NCBI GenBank assembly: GCA_030667645.1
Contig: DAOUVM010000013.1
Span: forward strand, 1 to 16,262
Reading direction: 5' to 3'
DNA: 16,262 nt
Source of the DNA: Ardenticatenales bacterium
Lineage (GTDB): Bacteria; Chloroflexota; Anaerolineae; Promineifilales; UBA4811
How positions within the stretch are numbered: position 1 is the first letter of the stretch; the number at the start of each line of letters is the position of its first letter. Below, piece by piece: positions 7,549-14,137 of this stretch. The translations under genes were made by a program, and so were the position numbers. Under the pieces are notes generated by a model. The model made no database searches. It was not told the DNA's origin and worked only from the letters and a program-made list of their open reading frames with translations.

Positions 7549-8509
7549 TCTTTGGCATCGCCTTGAGTGGTTGCGTCGCTGGGCCAGCTCCCGCGCGGCC
7601 CGCCCAATTATCGGAGCTCTTGTCCTCGTCGTCAGCCTGCTCTTCCTGGCAGGTGCCATCTACGTCAACCGTCAAGCTCTGCAGGATCACGATTGGCATA
7701 TCAATATCTGGCTACTCCTACTGGCCTTTGCGCTGTATCCCCTCGGTTATGTGCCGGTGATCCTCTGTTGGCATTTTCTGATTCGGATGTTGGGTGGCAC
7801 GGTGGATGTGTGGACCAATATCCGTCTTTACAGCCTCTCCAGTCTGCCCAAGCGCATTCCAGGGCCGGTGTGGTATGTGGCCAGTCGCTCTGTGATGTAC
7901 AAGCAACATGGCGTGCCCCACTCGATCACCCTGACAGGCGTGGTAGTAGAGACAATCTGCCTGATGCTCTCGGGGCTCATGACCTACTTGCTGTACCTTG
8001 CCCTGTCGGGTCTATCGGCAGATCCACGGTTGTTGTGGGCTGGGTTGGGCGCAATCGCGTTTGCAAGCTTGGCCGTCTGGCGCGTGGAGTGGGTGAATCG
8101 GGCGGTTGGTTGGCTGGCTGGCCGGTCCGGGGTTGGTGCGCCAACCAAATTGCAGCGCCGCTCTCTGCTGGCATTGCTGGCTGGTTATGCTCTAGCCTGG
8201 ATGGGCGGCGGAATGGTGTTGTTTGTGCTAGCCAGGGGAGTGATAGATCTGCCACTTGAATTGCTGCCAGCCATTGTGAGCAGTTGGGCTGGGGCCGGCA
8301 TAGTCAGTGTTGTGGCACAATTCACCGTGGCGAATCTCGGCTTGCGGGAACTGGCATTGTCCGCCCTTCTTAGCATCTACCTACCCATATCGGTCGCGGT
8401 CGTCATCTCTCTCATGTTCCGGGTGTTGCTGATGGCCGGCGAGTTCGTGTGGTCCCTGATACTTGCAGCCATCGCAAAGCAGTTCGAGAGTGCGCATACA
8501 CCACCCTAA
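7541..8509 (+). CDS. Lysylphosphatidylglycerol-synthase-type transmembrane protein (UPF0104-like)
   Basis: Integral membrane protein of 322 residues with about eight hydrophobic segments. The signature is K-R-I-P-G-P-V-W-Y-V-A-S-R (104-116), then G-V-P and V-V-V-E-T-I-C, which is the pattern of the flippase-like lysylphosphatidylglycerol synthetase transmembrane family. The catalytic lysyl-transfer domain of MprF is absent, so only the membrane (translocation-like) half is present. The frame is open 120 bases further upstream, but ATG 7541 is the natural start, eight bases inside the preceding gene. Homologues often sit at the end of glycan clusters. A role in moving a lipid or a lipid-linked sugar is inferred, not shown. 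It closes the five-gene operon; no clear terminator follows. Confidence 0.75.
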   Translation: MSNLWHRLEWLRRWASSRAARPIIGALVLVVSLLFLAGAIYVNRQALQDHDWHINIWLLLLAFALYPLGYVPVILCWHFLIRMLGGTVDVWTNIRLYSLSSLPKRIPGPVWYVASRSVMYKQHGVPHSITLTGVVVETICLMLSGLMTYLLYLALSGLSADPRLLWAGLGAIAFASLAVWRVEWVNRAVGWLAGRSGVGAPTKLQRRSLLALLAGYALAWMGGGMVLFVLARGVIDLPLELLPAIVSSWAGAGIVSVVAQFTVANLGLRELALSALLSIYLPISVAVVISLMFRVLLMAGEFVWSLILAAIAKQFESAHTPP

Positions 8510-8534
8510 CCCGCAAGTTAACCCAAAAGGGTTA

Positions 8535-8563
8535 TTGCATTGGCTGTCATGCTATGGCATAAT
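8535..8563 (+). promoter_or_regulatory. Promoter of the secreted repeat-protein gene
   Basis: TTGCAT (8535-8540), a 17-base spacer and CATAAT (8558-8563) form a good sigma-70-type promoter. A TG one base before the -10 gives TGGCATAAT, an extended -10. The predicted leader is about 65 bases and leads into a strong ribosome-binding site. This makes the repeat protein its own transcription unit, separate from the glycan operon. Confidence 0.6.
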
Positions 8564-8624
8564 TTTCATCAGGATAAGTGATAGTCTGTTGAAGAGGCTC
8601 GTAACTATCGGTAGAGGTTACCTC

Positions 8625-8632
8625 AGGAGGAG
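8625..8632 (+). promoter_or_regulatory. Very strong Shine-Dalgarno
   Basis: AGGAGGAG ends two bases before ATG 8635 and is the best ribosome-binding site in the window. It fixes the start of the secreted repeat protein and suggests high translation. Confidence 0.8.
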
Positions 8633-8634
8633 AA

Positions 8635-9972
8635 ATGAAGACTCTCAAGTTGTTTGGTTTGGTGACAATCATGCTGGCCATCATGATCGCTGTGCCCGCT
8701 ATGGCAGATTTCGGGACTACCGCTTCATCAATCACAGTGCAGAACACAGGGACGTCGGTGGCAACCGTCTCCTTTACCTTCTACGACGCAAGCGGCTCGG
8801 CTTACAGCCCTAACCCGCTCACCAGCGATGGTTCTGCTAAAGCCAACCCGTTTACTCTGAACGCAGGCGAATCCTACGAGTTGTACATGCCGAACGCCAA
8901 TCTGGCCGACGGCAAGTATTCACTGGTAATCTCCTCCGATCAGCCAGTCGTGGCTGTGTCCAATGTGATTCGCGACTATTCCGGCACCGGCTACAACGGC
9001 ACCTTTGCTGGCTTTTCCGAGGGCGCAACCACGGTCTACATGCCATCAATCGTCTACGACTACTATGATTACTACAGCGAACTCTCGATCCAGAATACCG
9101 GGAGTGCGGCTACTAACATCACTGTTGACTATTCTTGCCCCGATGGTACCTATCAAGACACAGCCTCGGGTGTTGCGCCTGGCGCCGCTGCGCATTTCTC
9201 CTTGGCCGACAGTCCACCCACCGGCATGACTGGAGGCAATACCAACGGCGCATGCAGCGCCACGATATCGGCTTCCGAGCCAGTGGCTGCCGTTGACAAC
9301 CAGTACAATCAGGATGGATTCCTCCAGACCTACAATGGCTTCCTGGCCGGCGCCACTGCCCTGAAAGTGACTGCCCTCTATAACGGGTACTATGGGTGGA
9401 ACTCCAGCCTGGACATCCAGAATGTCGGTGCTGCGGCGACTAACGTCACTGTCACCTACAGTGATGGGGAGACAGACACCTGCACGGCCTTGGCGGTGGG
9501 AGACAAGTGCTTCTTTTATATGCCGGGCAAGGCTTCGGCTACCACATTGTTCGCTGCCAGTATCAGCGCCGGAGAACCCCTGGTGGCAGTCCATAACGCA
9601 GCCAACAACCTGGGACTCGCTCAGACCAGCAATTCCGCCAGCAGTGGTGGTACGACAGCCAGCATCCCAGCGGGATACAACGGCTACTATGGCTGGAACT
9701 CCTCGTGGGCATGCATCAATCTTGGCACTGTGGACACCGACCTGACGGTCGCCTACGCTGGTTATGGGACCTACAACATCACCGGCCTGGGAGCAGGCGA
9801 GAGCCACGAACAGTTTGTGCCGAACGATTCCGCTGGCCCGACGACCGGTCAACGGGCGTCCGTTACTGTCACATCCTCGGCTACGGACATTGCTTGCACC
9901 TACAATGCGAACCAGGACCTCCTCATTGGCACTGGCGACTGGGCGCTAGCTGGCAACGCATTCGCCGAGTAG
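8635..9972 (+). CDS. Sec-secreted protein made of about four Ig-like beta repeats
   Basis: Exported protein of 445 residues. A signal peptide (K-T-L-K, then a hydrophobic core) ends A-M-A with cleavage predicted after residue 24. The mature part repeats a unit of about 100-117 residues. The strand x-I-Q-N-x-G recurs at 35-39, 152-156, 261-265 and, as C-I-N-L-G, at 360-364. Each copy then has T-V-x-Y or a similar strand, a middle Y-M-P-N-A or F-Y-M-P-G-K-A turn, and a closing A-S-I-S-A-G-E-P-L-V-A-V-H-N-type strand. N-G-Y-Y-G-W-N-S-S is shared exactly by copies three and four. No enzyme motif, membrane anchor, LPXTG or dockerin is visible. The composition is Ser/Thr/Gly/Asn-rich with few charges, typical of a surface or matrix protein. 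It has its own promoter, ribosome-binding site and terminator. An abundant sheath or S-layer-associated protein is a guess. Confidence 0.8.
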   Translation: MKTLKLFGLVTIMLAIMIAVPAMADFGTTASSITVQNTGTSVATVSFTFYDASGSAYSPNPLTSDGSAKANPFTLNAGESYELYMPNANLADGKYSLVISSDQPVVAVSNVIRDYSGTGYNGTFAGFSEGATTVYMPSIVYDYYDYYSELSIQNTGSAATNITVDYSCPDGTYQDTASGVAPGAAAHFSLADSPPTGMTGGNTNGACSATISASEPVAAVDNQYNQDGFLQTYNGFLAGATALKVTALYNGYYGWNSSLDIQNVGAAATNVTVTYSDGETDTCTALAVGDKCFFYMPGKASATTLFAASISAGEPLVAVHNAANNLGLAQTSNSASSGGTTASIPAGYNGYYGWNSSWACINLGTVDTDLTVAYAGYGTYNITGLGAGESHEQFVPNDSAGPTTGQRASVTVTSSATDIACTYNANQDLLIGTGDWALAGNAFAE

Positions 9973-9992
9973 CATTGATTCCAGGTCCATTC

Positions 9993-10028
9993 AACAGGGT
10001 CACCAACCAGTTGGTGACCCTGTTTTTT
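9993..10028 (+). terminator. Rho-independent terminator of the repeat-protein gene
   Basis: AACAGGGTCACCAA and TTGGTGACCCTGTT form a perfect 14-base stem with a CCAG loop, running into six Ts (10023-10028). It lies 20 bases after the stop codon. Confidence 0.95.
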
Positions 10029-10131
10029 GGTCTCAGCCTCCCTGATCCATAACTGATCGGTAGTTCGACCGCCATCTGGATGAACAGGCTCATCTTTGTT
10101 CCCGCCTACTGCCGGTCAAACAGGATGTACG

Positions 10132-11373
10132 ATGATCGCACCAAGGGTGGCAGGACTAGTGATCGCTGGAGCGGTGTTAGCTCTTCTGTTCAAGTGGGGT
10201 CCCGCTTTTGACATCTCAGAGACCGCAACGCGTTCTACGTTCCCGCTCGTGGCTCTAGACCCACTCAGTGGTGACTTGCACATAGTATGGACAGAGGGCG
10301 CTGGGCTCCAGCGCCAGGTCCTGCATCGGCGCTGGAGAGCAGACATTCAGAAATGGATTCCGATCAGTCAAGTGGGCTACTCTCCGGGGGATGACGCCAT
10401 GCCTGCGCTGTTGTTCGATGAAAGCGGTGTGGGACACATCGCGTGGACACGACGGTATCTGGCAACGGCCGGCGCGCCGGACACGGGGACTGAAATCGTT
10501 TATAGGCAGTGGCTCGGTGAAGGTTGGTCGGCCGAAGAGCTTGTCCACCACGTTGACAGCTTTCTGGCGGATGCCTTTCATCTTATTCTGTTACCGGAAC
10601 CCGGGGGGGCGGGACTAGTTGCGGTCTGGGGAAGAGGATACTCCTGGGCACAACGAGGTACAGCAGGGTGGTCTCCCTTGCCTCCTTTCGACTATTCCCT
10701 TGGCATTTCCTTGATGACGGCAGCCCGCGATGAGGACAACCATTGGCATTTCGCTGCCTTTGGCCCCAACTCCGGCACCCAGGGATTCGACCCCTTTTAT
10801 TCGGATGCCTACTACACCGTCTTTGATGGCGACGACTGGACATCGCCAATCAACGTGAGTGGCGCCAGTGGAATCGCACACGCTGTCGATATCGCATTTG
10901 ACGCCGCGGGCCAGGTACACTTGCTTTGGAGTGACAACAATCCGATTGGATCTATGGAATCCGCCATTTCAACCATCTACGAGAGTGTCATCACTGACAC
11001 AGTTGTCATATCAAGTAGCCAGGTCATCCCCTACAACCTCAACCAAAGCGTGCAAGACCTATCTCTGGCGGCAGATGAAAAGGGGCAGCTGCACTTGATG
11101 TGGAGTGAAGGCATCCAGATCGAGTTCGAAAGCGTCGGCCTCAATCTACACTATCAAGATTACGCCCAGGGCGGCTGGTCAGCCGAAACAGTATTGACCA
11201 GTTCGAAAGCTGACAGCCTAAACGTGCATCTGGTGGCCGGTGGCGATCATCTGGTTGCCGCGTGGGAGGAGGGGCCATCCACCGAAGAGCAGATCTATGT
11301 CATGAGCACCAACCTTGATCTGGTCGCGCCGGTAATGAACTTCTCCTACCTGCCACTTGTCACCTGCCCTTGA
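10132..11373 (+). CDS. Exported beta-propeller-like protein (sialidase/BNR-type repeats)
   Basis: Protein of 413 residues with an N-terminal signal or anchor helix (about 7-20). ATG 10132 is chosen because AGGA lies six bases upstream; a TTG 12 codons earlier is possible but has no such site. The body shows a repeated H-x-x-W-type strand at residues 50 (HIVW), 102 (HIAW), 162 (LVAVW), 206 (HFAAF), 263 (HLLW), 321 (HLMW) and 374 (LVAAW). The spacing of 44-60 residues is that expected for propeller blades. Several blades carry D-x-x-G turns (F-D-E-S-G, F-D-A-A-G). The catalytic arginine triad and Asp-box set of true sialidases is not visible, so a binding or structural role is more likely than glycosidase activity. 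The C-terminus F-S-Y-L-P-L-V is close to a tail I associate with exported Chloroflexota proteins. Confidence 0.65.
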   Translation: MIAPRVAGLVIAGAVLALLFKWGPAFDISETATRSTFPLVALDPLSGDLHIVWTEGAGLQRQVLHRRWRADIQKWIPISQVGYSPGDDAMPALLFDESGVGHIAWTRRYLATAGAPDTGTEIVYRQWLGEGWSAEELVHHVDSFLADAFHLILLPEPGGAGLVAVWGRGYSWAQRGTAGWSPLPPFDYSLGISLMTAARDEDNHWHFAAFGPNSGTQGFDPFYSDAYYTVFDGDDWTSPINVSGASGIAHAVDIAFDAAGQVHLLWSDNNPIGSMESAISTIYESVITDTVVISSSQVIPYNLNQSVQDLSLAADEKGQLHLMWSEGIQIEFESVGLNLHYQDYAQGGWSAETVLTSSKADSLNVHLVAGGDHLVAAWEEGPSTEEQIYVMSTNLDLVAPVMNFSYLPLVTCP

Positions 11374-11384
11374 CAGGGCAGGTG
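11361..11384 (+). repeat. Hairpin covering a stop codon
   Basis: CACCTGCCCT-TGAC-AGGGCAGGTG is a perfect 10-base stem with a 4-base loop. The TGA stop of the propeller gene (11371-11373) occupies the loop. No T-run follows, so it is not a standard terminator. It could stabilise the mRNA end or reduce read-through into the lipoprotein gene. Confidence 0.7.
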
Positions 11385-11432
11385 CGGTTGATAGAATTCC
11401 GTTGGGCTATGCAGAAAAGGGACCGCGAGAAT

Positions 11433-12077
11433 ATGAAATGGGTACTGCAGTTGCTACTATCTGGAATCTTGCTCCTGCTGGCATCAACCGGCTGCCGACC
11501 AGCACCGGATGGCACAGACATCGAGATAGTCAGTTCGCCCGAGGCCCCCACTCCTGAGGTCATCGCCTCTCCCACCAAGGTGGATGAGCAAGAAGGAACC
11601 AGAGATGACGCTGGTAAACTGGAGAACACTCCACTTCCAGAGGGCTACCCTGCTCCCGCGCACCCGCCATCCCATGCAACCCCGCAGGGGTATCCTGCAC
11701 CGCCCACTCGGGAGCCCTTTGTTTTTCCCGAGTCGGATCCGGGATATGCAACCGTCAAGGGCGTTCTTCTGCTGATTGACCCAGTGAACGCCGCACTGAC
11801 CGAGAGTGACAGCGTCTATTTGCTGCCTGTGCCGGCCGGCGAGGGGATTGTCTATCCAGAGTTCGACGAAACCACCGCCATCCGGGCCACGTGCGACAGC
11901 GTTGCCGGGGACTTCCGCTTCCTGAATGTGCCGGTCGGCACCCATGCGATGGTGGCATTCACCATCAGCGGGCGCATATCAGTGAGTGGCTTTGCAGGCG
12001 GTGGGGCAGTGTTGATTCTCGTCACGGACGACGATCTGGGCACAACCATTGACCTGGGACAAGTGCGAGTTCCCTAA
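11433..12077 (+). CDS. Proline-rich lipoprotein with C-terminal beta domain
   Basis: Predicted lipoprotein of 214 residues. A lysine, a hydrophobic core and A-S-T-G-C end at Cys21; the lipobox is weak because Ser replaces the usual Leu/Val at -3. Residues 22-104 are disordered, Pro/Glu/Thr-rich, with two G-Y-P-A-P motifs (71-75 and 86-90). Residues 105-214 form a small beta-rich domain with G-D-F-R-F-L-N-V-P-V-G-T-H, the pattern of carboxypeptidase-regulatory/SpaA-like folds. The start is uncertain: ATG 11433 gives the most compact signal, and ATG 11409 would add eight charged residues. Neither has a strong ribosome-binding site. It lies about 60 bases after the propeller gene and probably shares its transcript. 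No function is assigned beyond surface anchoring. Confidence 0.65.
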   Translation: MKWVLQLLLSGILLLLASTGCRPAPDGTDIEIVSSPEAPTPEVIASPTKVDEQEGTRDDAGKLENTPLPEGYPAPAHPPSHATPQGYPAPPTREPFVFPESDPGYATVKGVLLLIDPVNAALTESDSVYLLPVPAGEGIVYPEFDETTAIRATCDSVAGDFRFLNVPVGTHAMVAFTISGRISVSGFAGGGAVLILVTDDDLGTTIDLGQVRVP

Positions 12078-12098
12078 GAGTAATGGATCTCGTGATAT

Positions 12099-12126
12099 AA
12101 GGCGGGCCGTCGGCCCGCCTTTTTTT
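12099..12126 (+). terminator. Rho-independent terminator after the lipoprotein gene
   Basis: AAGGCGGGCC and GGCCCGCCTT pair over 10 bases around a GTC loop, with a run of seven Ts (12120-12126). It isolates the lipoprotein gene from the sensor kinase. Confidence 0.95.
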
Positions 12127-12153
12127 GTCCCCCCAGCGCCAGCGTGCTACAAT
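12125..12153 (+). promoter_or_regulatory. Promoter of the sensor kinase gene
   Basis: TTGTCC (12125-12130), a 17-base spacer and TACAAT (12148-12153), with TG at 12145-12146 giving the extended -10 TGCTACAAT. The -35 begins in the terminator's T-run. The predicted transcript begins near 12160, only a few bases before the GGAGGAGG at 12163-12170, so the mRNA leader is very short. Confidence 0.5.
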
Positions 12154-12162
12154 ACCCCCGCC

Positions 12163-12170
12163 GGAGGAGG
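12163..12170 (+). promoter_or_regulatory. Strong Shine-Dalgarno facing an ATC codon
   Basis: GGAGGAGG lies seven bases before an ATC codon (12178-12180) that is in the kinase frame. No ATG, GTG or TTG in that frame is at usable distance; the nearest is TTG 12223, more than 50 bases downstream. Confidence 0.7.
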
Positions 12171-12177
12171 CCCAAGA

Positions 12178-13374
12178 ATCACCAAGACGCACTTACCACC
12201 GCAACCAAACGACACGGCCGGTTTGCTCGCCATCAACGATGCCGCGCTCACCATCGCGGCCGAACCTGACCTGGACAAGGTACTGCAAAAGATCGTTGAC
12301 TTGGCGCGCGAGTTGGCGCGCGCCAGGTACGCAGCCTTGGGCATCCCCGACCCCGATGGGAGATTGACTCAACTCATTGTCTCCGGCTTGAGCGATGAGC
12401 AAATGGCCCGCATAGAAACCAAGCCAACCGGCCGGGGCGTTCTGGGCCTGCTGCTGAACCAACCGCAGGTGCTGCGCCTATCTGACCTCCGACAGCACCC
12501 CGTTTCAGTAGGCTTTCCCCGACACCACCCACAGATGGGATCTTTCATGGGGGTCCCCATCGCCGCCCAGGGCAGGTTGGTGGCCAGCCTCTATCTCACA
12601 GATAGGATTGGGGAAGACCAGTTCACCGAGAGGGATGAATGGCTGATCCGGGGGCTGGCTGCCCACGCAGCAGTGGCGATTGAGAACGCCCGACGCTACG
12701 AGCGCGTCCGGCGGATGGCAGTGCTGGAGGAACGTGAGCGCATTGGCATGGACTTGCATGATGGAATCATCCAATCCATTTATGCCGTCGGCCTGTCCCT
12801 AGAACTAGCACGGATGGTGCTCAAGGAAGAAAACCCAGACGAGACGCTCCAGCACACTACGTCTGCTATCAAGGGACTGGACAATATCATCCGCGACATC
12901 CGCAGCTATATCATGGATCTGCAGCCAGCCCGCATCCAGGATGATCCCCTGGGCATCGCCCTGGAGCGGCTGGTGCGTGAGCTCCGTGCCAATACGCTGG
13001 TACAGGTCACTCTGGAGGTAGACGGCGATGTCGACGATGGCTTGGCCGACAACTGCCGCCTGGCTCTGTTCCACATTACTCAGGAGGCGCTGGCCAATGT
13101 CGCCAAGCACGCACGCGCTTCGACCGTCAATGTGAGGCTCGGCCGCCTACACGACCGAGTGGTGCTCGACGTAGAGGACGATGGCGCCGGTTTTGATTCG
13201 GACAGGATCGGCGGCATTCCTGGCCATGGATTGTCCAACATGGCATTCCGCGCCCGCTCGCTGGGAGGCAACCTGACAGTGAGCAGCACAGTAGGCAAAG
13301 GGACACACGTCAGAGCAGTTCTGCCCGCTCAGGCCACCTCTGAACTCCCCCAAATGTTGGTCACTTTCCCCTGA
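12178..13374 (+). CDS. Soluble GAF-domain sensor histidine kinase, NarX/DegS type
   Basis: 398 residues counted from the ATC at 12178. A GAF domain spans about 20-175 and ends A-H-A-A-V-A-I-E-N-A. The HisKA_3 dimerisation helix follows: E-R-E-R-I-G-M-D-L-H-D-G, with phospho-acceptor His194. The ATPase domain has N-box Asn307 (Q-E-A-L-A-N-V-A-K-H-A), the G1 box E-D-D-G-A-G-F-D (333-340) and the G2 box G-H-G-L-S-N-M (349-355). There are no membrane segments, so it senses a cytoplasmic ligand or redox/gas signal through GAF; no heme- or metal-binding motif is obvious. The start is uncertain: ATC 12178 or TTG 12223. The frame is open further upstream, but that part crosses a terminator and the promoter. 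It faces the response regulator gene tail to tail, its probable partner. Confidence 0.9.
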   Translation: MTKTHLPPQPNDTAGLLAINDAALTIAAEPDLDKVLQKIVDLARELARARYAALGIPDPDGRLTQLIVSGLSDEQMARIETKPTGRGVLGLLLNQPQVLRLSDLRQHPVSVGFPRHHPQMGSFMGVPIAAQGRLVASLYLTDRIGEDQFTERDEWLIRGLAAHAAVAIENARRYERVRRMAVLEERERIGMDLHDGIIQSIYAVGLSLELARMVLKEENPDETLQHTTSAIKGLDNIIRDIRSYIMDLQPARIQDDPLGIALERLVRELRANTLVQVTLEVDGDVDDGLADNCRLALFHITQEALANVAKHARASTVNVRLGRLHDRVVLDVEDDGAGFDSDRIGGIPGHGLSNMAFRARSLGGNLTVSSTVGKGTHVRAVLPAQATSELPQMLVTFP

Positions 13375-13464
13375 GCACTTGAAAAAACAGCAATTTGGCG
13401 GTTCTGCAACCGCTCTACCCGTGAATCACAATCAATAACGGAAAGTTGTTCCCTGACAAGTGCT
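13374..13464. repeat. 8-base inverted repeat framing the convergent intergenic gap
   Basis: AGCACTTG (13374-13381) and CAAGTGCT (13457-13464) are complementary and overlap the stop codons of the kinase and the regulator respectively. Between them is GCGGTT-CTGC-AACCGC (13398-13413), which on the minus strand is followed ten bases later by six Ts. This might be a weak terminator for the regulator operon. Confidence 0.35.
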
Positions 13465-14137
13465 AAGGACGGAGACCTTCCTTTCCAACGAATGTAGACA
13501 GACGGTGCTCCACCGCATAGGCAGCCGCCTCGGCCCGGTTGGAGACGCTGAGTTTGCTGAGAATGTTACTGACATAGTTGCGCACTGTGCCCGGGCTGAG
13601 GTGCAGGATCTCAGCGATCTCACGATTCGTCTTGCCGGTCGAGATTCCGCTCAGAACGTTTAGCTCCTGTGGAGTGAGCTCCGAAAAGGCTGCAGCCTCG
13701 GCCGCCACCGCCGCTCGCCGCACCTCGGCAAAAACTCTCGATGTCAGCGCCGGGTCAAGGAGCGATTCACCCCGACCAACAGTCTCCAGCGCCCGAATCA
13801 ACTCTGCTCCACCGATCTGCTTGAGCACATATCCGGCCGCGCCGGCGCGGATCGCGCTAAAGAGCATCTCGTCCTCGGCGTATGACGTGAGGATGATCAC
13901 CTGGCACTCGGGTGCCTGGGCAACGATCTGCTCGCACGCGCCAATGCCTGTGCCGCCCGGCAGGCGAATATCCATCACCACCACGTCCGGCCGGCGATCC
14001 AGCGTCTTGATCACCGCCTCGTCCGCTGTAGCCGCTTCTCCCACCACCTCAAAGTCTGGATGGCGGTCCAACAGGGCGCGCAGCCCCAGCCGCACTACCT
14101 CATGATCATCCACAATCAAAACACGTTGCCGCTTCAT
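13463..14137 (-). CDS. NarL/LuxR-family response regulator
   Basis: Two-domain transcription factor of 224 residues. The receiver (1-120) has Asp10-Asp11, phospho-acceptor Asp56 (V-M-D-I-R-L-P-G), Thr84 (I-L-T-S) and Lys106 (Y-V-L-K), the complete phosphorylation site. The LuxR-type helix-turn-helix spans about 153-212: L-T-P-Q-E, then T-N-R-E-I-A-E-I-L-H-L-S-P-G-T-V-R-N-Y-V-S-N-I-L-S-K-L. NarX-type kinases pair with exactly this class, and the only kinase here is the convergent neighbour, so pairing is inferred with fair confidence. Its ATG overlaps the stop of the nucleosidase-like gene (ATGA), so it is the last gene of the minus-strand operon rather than a partner transcript of the kinase. 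Target promoters are unknown. Confidence 0.93.
   Translation of the reverse strand: MKRQRVLIVDDHEVVRLGLRALLDRHPDFEVVGEAATADEAVIKTLDRRPDVVVMDIRLPGGTGIGACEQIVAQAPECQVIILTSYAEDEMLFSAIRAGAAGYVLKQIGGAELIRALETVGRGESLLDPALTSRVFAEVRRAAVAAEAAAFSELTPQELNVLSGISTGKTNREIAEILHLSPGTVRNYVSNILSKLSVSNRAEAAAYAVEHRLSTFVGKEGLRP

Noticed and set aside
9046..9852. 268-codon open frame on the minus strand inside the repeat protein gene
   Set aside because: It is antisense to a gene with promoter, ribosome-binding site, signal peptide and terminator. Its Cys/Gly-rich translation looks like a shadow of the repeats.
10029..10131. Possible promoter before the propeller gene (CATAAC near 10049)
   Set aside because: No -35 or TG element at proper spacing could be matched. 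A promoter must exist after the terminator, but I cannot place it from sequence alone.
12049..12177. ATG 12049 as start of the sensor kinase
   Set aside because: The extension would be translated across the lipoprotein stop, a strong terminator and the kinase promoter, and does not resemble a kinase N-terminus.
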